From positions 2,542,001 through 2,606,000 of the forward strand of contig NZ_CP045309.1 of the NCBI RefSeq assembly GCF_009671205.1: a stretch of DNA of 64,000 bases. The letters run 5' to 3'. Under the pieces are notes generated by a model, which saw only the letters and a program-made list of their open reading frames with translations, ran no database searches and was not told the origin of the DNA. Each line of letters begins with the position of its first letter. The first letter of the stretch is position 1. This document shows, piece after piece, positions 62,351 through 64,000 of the stretch. This DNA is from Micromonospora terminaliae. Lineage in GTDB: Bacteria; Actinomycetota; Actinomycetes; Mycobacteriales; Micromonosporaceae. A program made the translations under genes and the position numbers.

Positions 62351-62789
62351 AGTCCATGACCCAGTTCGTCTCCCAGGTGCGCTCGCCGTCGGTCGAGAAG
62401 GCCTGCTCCCAGCGGCAGGAGGTGGGCGTGATCCGCGACCAGATGAACCGGCAGCGGATCGCCCGCCCCTCGTCGGTGTCGTCGGCGTAGAAGGTGCCCA
62501 CCCCGTCGACGAACCGGCCCACCATCGGCGGCTGTTCGAGCACCCCGCGGCGGCTGTTCATCCAGTAGATCGACCACAGCCCGGTCTCCGCGTCGCGGAT
62601 GCGGACCGTCGAGCCGGAGAAGCCCCGGGTCGGGAACCGGATCTCGTCGAAGCTGCCGGCGCCGTCGAAGAACGAATTGGCCACACTCGTGCCGGGGAAC
62701 TCGTCCCAGTCGTCGCTGCCCACGTGCCGCTTCCGCAGCCGCCGGTTGGTCACGTCCCAGGTGCCCACGAAGAAGTCGAAGTCGCCCAT
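62334..62789 (-). CDS. Lipocalin-like protein of unknown function (DUF1579-like)
   Basis: 151 residues, FFVGTWDVTNRRLRKRHVG at the start, then RDAETGLWSIYWMNSRRG and TFYADDTDEGRAIRCRFIWS. The alternating beta pattern is lipocalin- or nitrobindin-like. It is coupled with the preceding gene (TGATG). Function unknown. Confidence 0.7.
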   Translation of the reverse strand: MGDFDFFVGTWDVTNRRLRKRHVGSDDWDEFPGTSVANSFFDGAGSFDEIRFPTRGFSGSTVRIRDAETGLWSIYWMNSRRGVLEQPPMVGRFVDGVGTFYADDTDEGRAIRCRFIWSRITPTSCRWEQAFSTDGERTWETNWVMDFTRTG

Positions 62790-63265
62790 CAGAAACCCAC
62801 CTTTCCCTCGGCCCGGTTGTCGGCCAGGTAGCCGGCCAGGTCCGGCCGGTCGGGGGCGAGCACGTGCCGCACCCAGGCCGTCCGCTCGTGCTCCAGCACG
62901 CCCAGCTCCCAGACGCACCCGACGCCCGGGCGCTCCAGCGGGACGAAGTGCGCCGGGTCCTCGTCCGGACAGTCCAGCGCGGGCTGACCGGCGATCGCGA
63001 TCCGGCACTCCACCACGTTGTCGAAGAACCAGCTGTACGCCAGCAGGTACGCGCCGGTGTCCGCGCCCCGGTGGAGCACCACCCAGCCGGCGGGCGGGGT
63101 GGTGCCGTCCGGGGCGGGGAGCAGCTTCGGCAGGTACGCGTACGCGGCCTCGACCACCTCCGGTTCGAGGCGGCGGTCCGGCTGGTCGATGTGGTAACGC
63201 TTGACGTGCCGGCCGGCGACCTCGACGGTCCCCGGCACGGTCAGTTCCTTGTCGTGGAAAGCCAT
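62789..63265 (-). CDS. Protein of unknown function
   Basis: 158 residues, with AGRHVKRYHIDQPD near the start, PAGWVVLHRGADTGAYLLAYSWF in the middle and ERTAWVRHVLAPDRPDLAGYLAD at the end. No recognised domain. The ATG is divergent from the regulator gene at 63310 with 44 bases between, so that regulator may control it and the lipocalin-like gene. Translationally coupled to the latter. Confidence 0.7.
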   Translation of the reverse strand: MAFHDKELTVPGTVEVAGRHVKRYHIDQPDRRLEPEVVEAAYAYLPKLLPAPDGTTPPAGWVVLHRGADTGAYLLAYSWFFDNVVECRIAIAGQPALDCPDEDPAHFVPLERPGVGCVWELGVLEHERTAWVRHVLAPDRPDLAGYLADNRAEGKVGF

Positions 63266-63309
63266 GTCGGGACGGTAGGACCACTCCCCTGACAGCTAGT
63301 GTCAGTGGA

Positions 63310-64000
63310 ATGCGGGCCAGTCGCCTCCTGTCCATCCTGCTGCTGCTCCAGGCCCACGGCCGGCTCACCGCCGCCGAGCTGGCCGACCGGCTGGAGGTCT
63401 CGGTGCGCACCGTCTACCGGGACGTCGAGTCGCTGCACGCCGCCGGCATCCCCCTCTACGGCGAGGCCGGGCACGCCGGCGGCTACCGGCTCGTCGACGG
63501 GTGGCGGACCCGGCTGACCGGGCTCACCGCCGAGGAGGCCGACCGGCTGCTCTTCGCCGGGCTGCCCGGGCCCGCCGCCGAGCTGGGCTACGAGTCGGTG
63601 GTGGCCACCGTGCAACTGAAGCTGCGCGCCGCGCTGCCGCCGCCGCTCGCCGACCGGGCCGCCCGGCTGGAGCAGCGGTTCCACCTGGACACGCCGGGCT
63701 GGTACTCCGACGGGGACCCGTCGCCGTACCTGGCGGCCGCGGCCGAGGCGGTGTGGCGGGAGCACCGGATCCGGGTCCGCTACCGCAGCTGGACCGGCGA
63801 GGTGACCCGGGTGCTCGAACCGTACGGGCTGGTGCTCAAGGGTGGCCGCTGGTACGTGGTGGCCGCCCGGCCGGACCGGGCCGAGCCGGCCACCTACCGG
63901 GTCAACCAGATCCTCGGCCTGACCCCGCTGGACGAGCCGTTCGACCGGCCGGAGTTCGACCTGCCGGCCTGGTGGCGGGCGCACGTGGTCGCCTTCCGGG
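63310..64000 (+). CDS. YafY-type HTH-WYL transcriptional regulator, 5' part
   Basis: 230 codons visible; the gene runs off the right edge. The N-terminal HTH_11 domain reads LLSILLLLQAHGRLTAAELADRLEVSVRTVYRDVESL. The WYL domain follows (EHRIRVRYRSWTGEVTRVLEPYGLVLKGGRWYVVAAR), ending within the family's C-terminal segment. The presence of WYL-like residues suggests nucleotide or small-ligand sensing. It is divergent from the two-gene unit at 62334-63265, a typical place for a YafY regulator of a small enzyme or binding protein. Confidence 0.9.
   Translation, partial: MRASRLLSILLLLQAHGRLTAAELADRLEVSVRTVYRDVESLHAAGIPLYGEAGHAGGYRLVDGWRTRLTGLTAEEADRLLFAGLPGPAAELGYESVVATVQLKLRAALPPPLADRAARLEQRFHLDTPGWYSDGDPSPYLAAAAEAVWREHRIRVRYRSWTGEVTRVLEPYGLVLKGGRWYVVAARPDRAEPATYRVNQILGLTPLDEPFDRPEFDLPAWWRAHVVAFR

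Overview
The window is high-GC actinobacterial DNA, most likely from Micromonospora or a close Micromonosporaceae relative. The evidence is very high GC in third codon positions, frequent GTG starts with 4-base GTGA/ATGA overlaps, mycothiol-dependent formaldehyde metabolism, and a block (about 8.3-14.6 kb) in the gene order of the Mycobacterium tuberculosis Rv1822-Rv1832 region (pgsA2, DUF881, small basic protein, DUF881, gcvH, garA, ftsR-type merR, bifunctional nuclease, merR, gcvP). No phage, integrase, insertion sequence or CRISPR array was seen.

Layout. 1-5.6 kb: 5' part of a pabB-like gene, a DUF5999 gene, gcvP with a glycine riboswitch, a sirtuin and an NAD(P)-binding protein. 5.6-14.6 kb: the Rv1822-1832-like block, into which a truncated hemoglobin / flavohemoprotein / DivIVA operon is placed next to gcvP. 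14.9-21.9 kb: MarR and PP2C-phosphatase pair, methyltransferase, universal stress protein, small proteins, a DNA-glycosylase-like protein and a CBS-domain membrane protein. 22.0-32.1 kb: a complete selenocysteine cassette, selB-selA-tRNA-Sec, an oxalate/formate-type transporter, and a three-subunit formate dehydrogenase whose catalytic subunit has an in-frame UGA at codon 190 followed by a bacterial SECIS hairpin. 32.2-45.8 kb: three paralogous secreted lysozyme-fold proteins and two nearly identical copies of an unrecognised structured RNA, interspersed with a nucleotidyltransferase pair, a 5'-nucleotidase, PhoD, dehydrogenase, reductase and transporter genes. 45.8-51.1 kb: DUF3626, VOC protein, a short Rho, and two fused MEDS-domain signalling proteins (MEDS-STAS and MEDS-ATPase). 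51.2-64 kb: mycothiol formaldehyde dehydrogenase operon, DoxX, GntR/MFS operon, CapA-like phosphatase, a broken glycosyltransferase, LtrA, an EthA/EthR-like monooxygenase-regulator pair with a palindromic operator, and the start of a WYL-type regulator.

The most unusual signal is at 32.2-45.8 kb. All three wall-hydrolase-like genes and both RNA copies are preceded by the same spacing-exact promoter pattern, GGAAN-N18-GTT, which is the consensus of disulfide-stress ECF sigma factors of the SigR/SigH group. Each RNA copy starts at about the expected distance from this -10 box, has an 11-bp closing stem (one copy keeps it with a G-U wobble), and ends in a GC-rich terminator hairpin. Together these look like one regulon of secreted muralytic proteins plus twin small RNAs. 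I do not recognise it as a described system.

The formate dehydrogenase lies about 20 kb from a mycothiol-dependent formaldehyde dehydrogenase with its metallo-hydrolase partner, so the window holds both halves of a formaldehyde-to-formate-to-CO2 route. Gene functions are inferred from recognisable motifs and gene order; no database search was possible.
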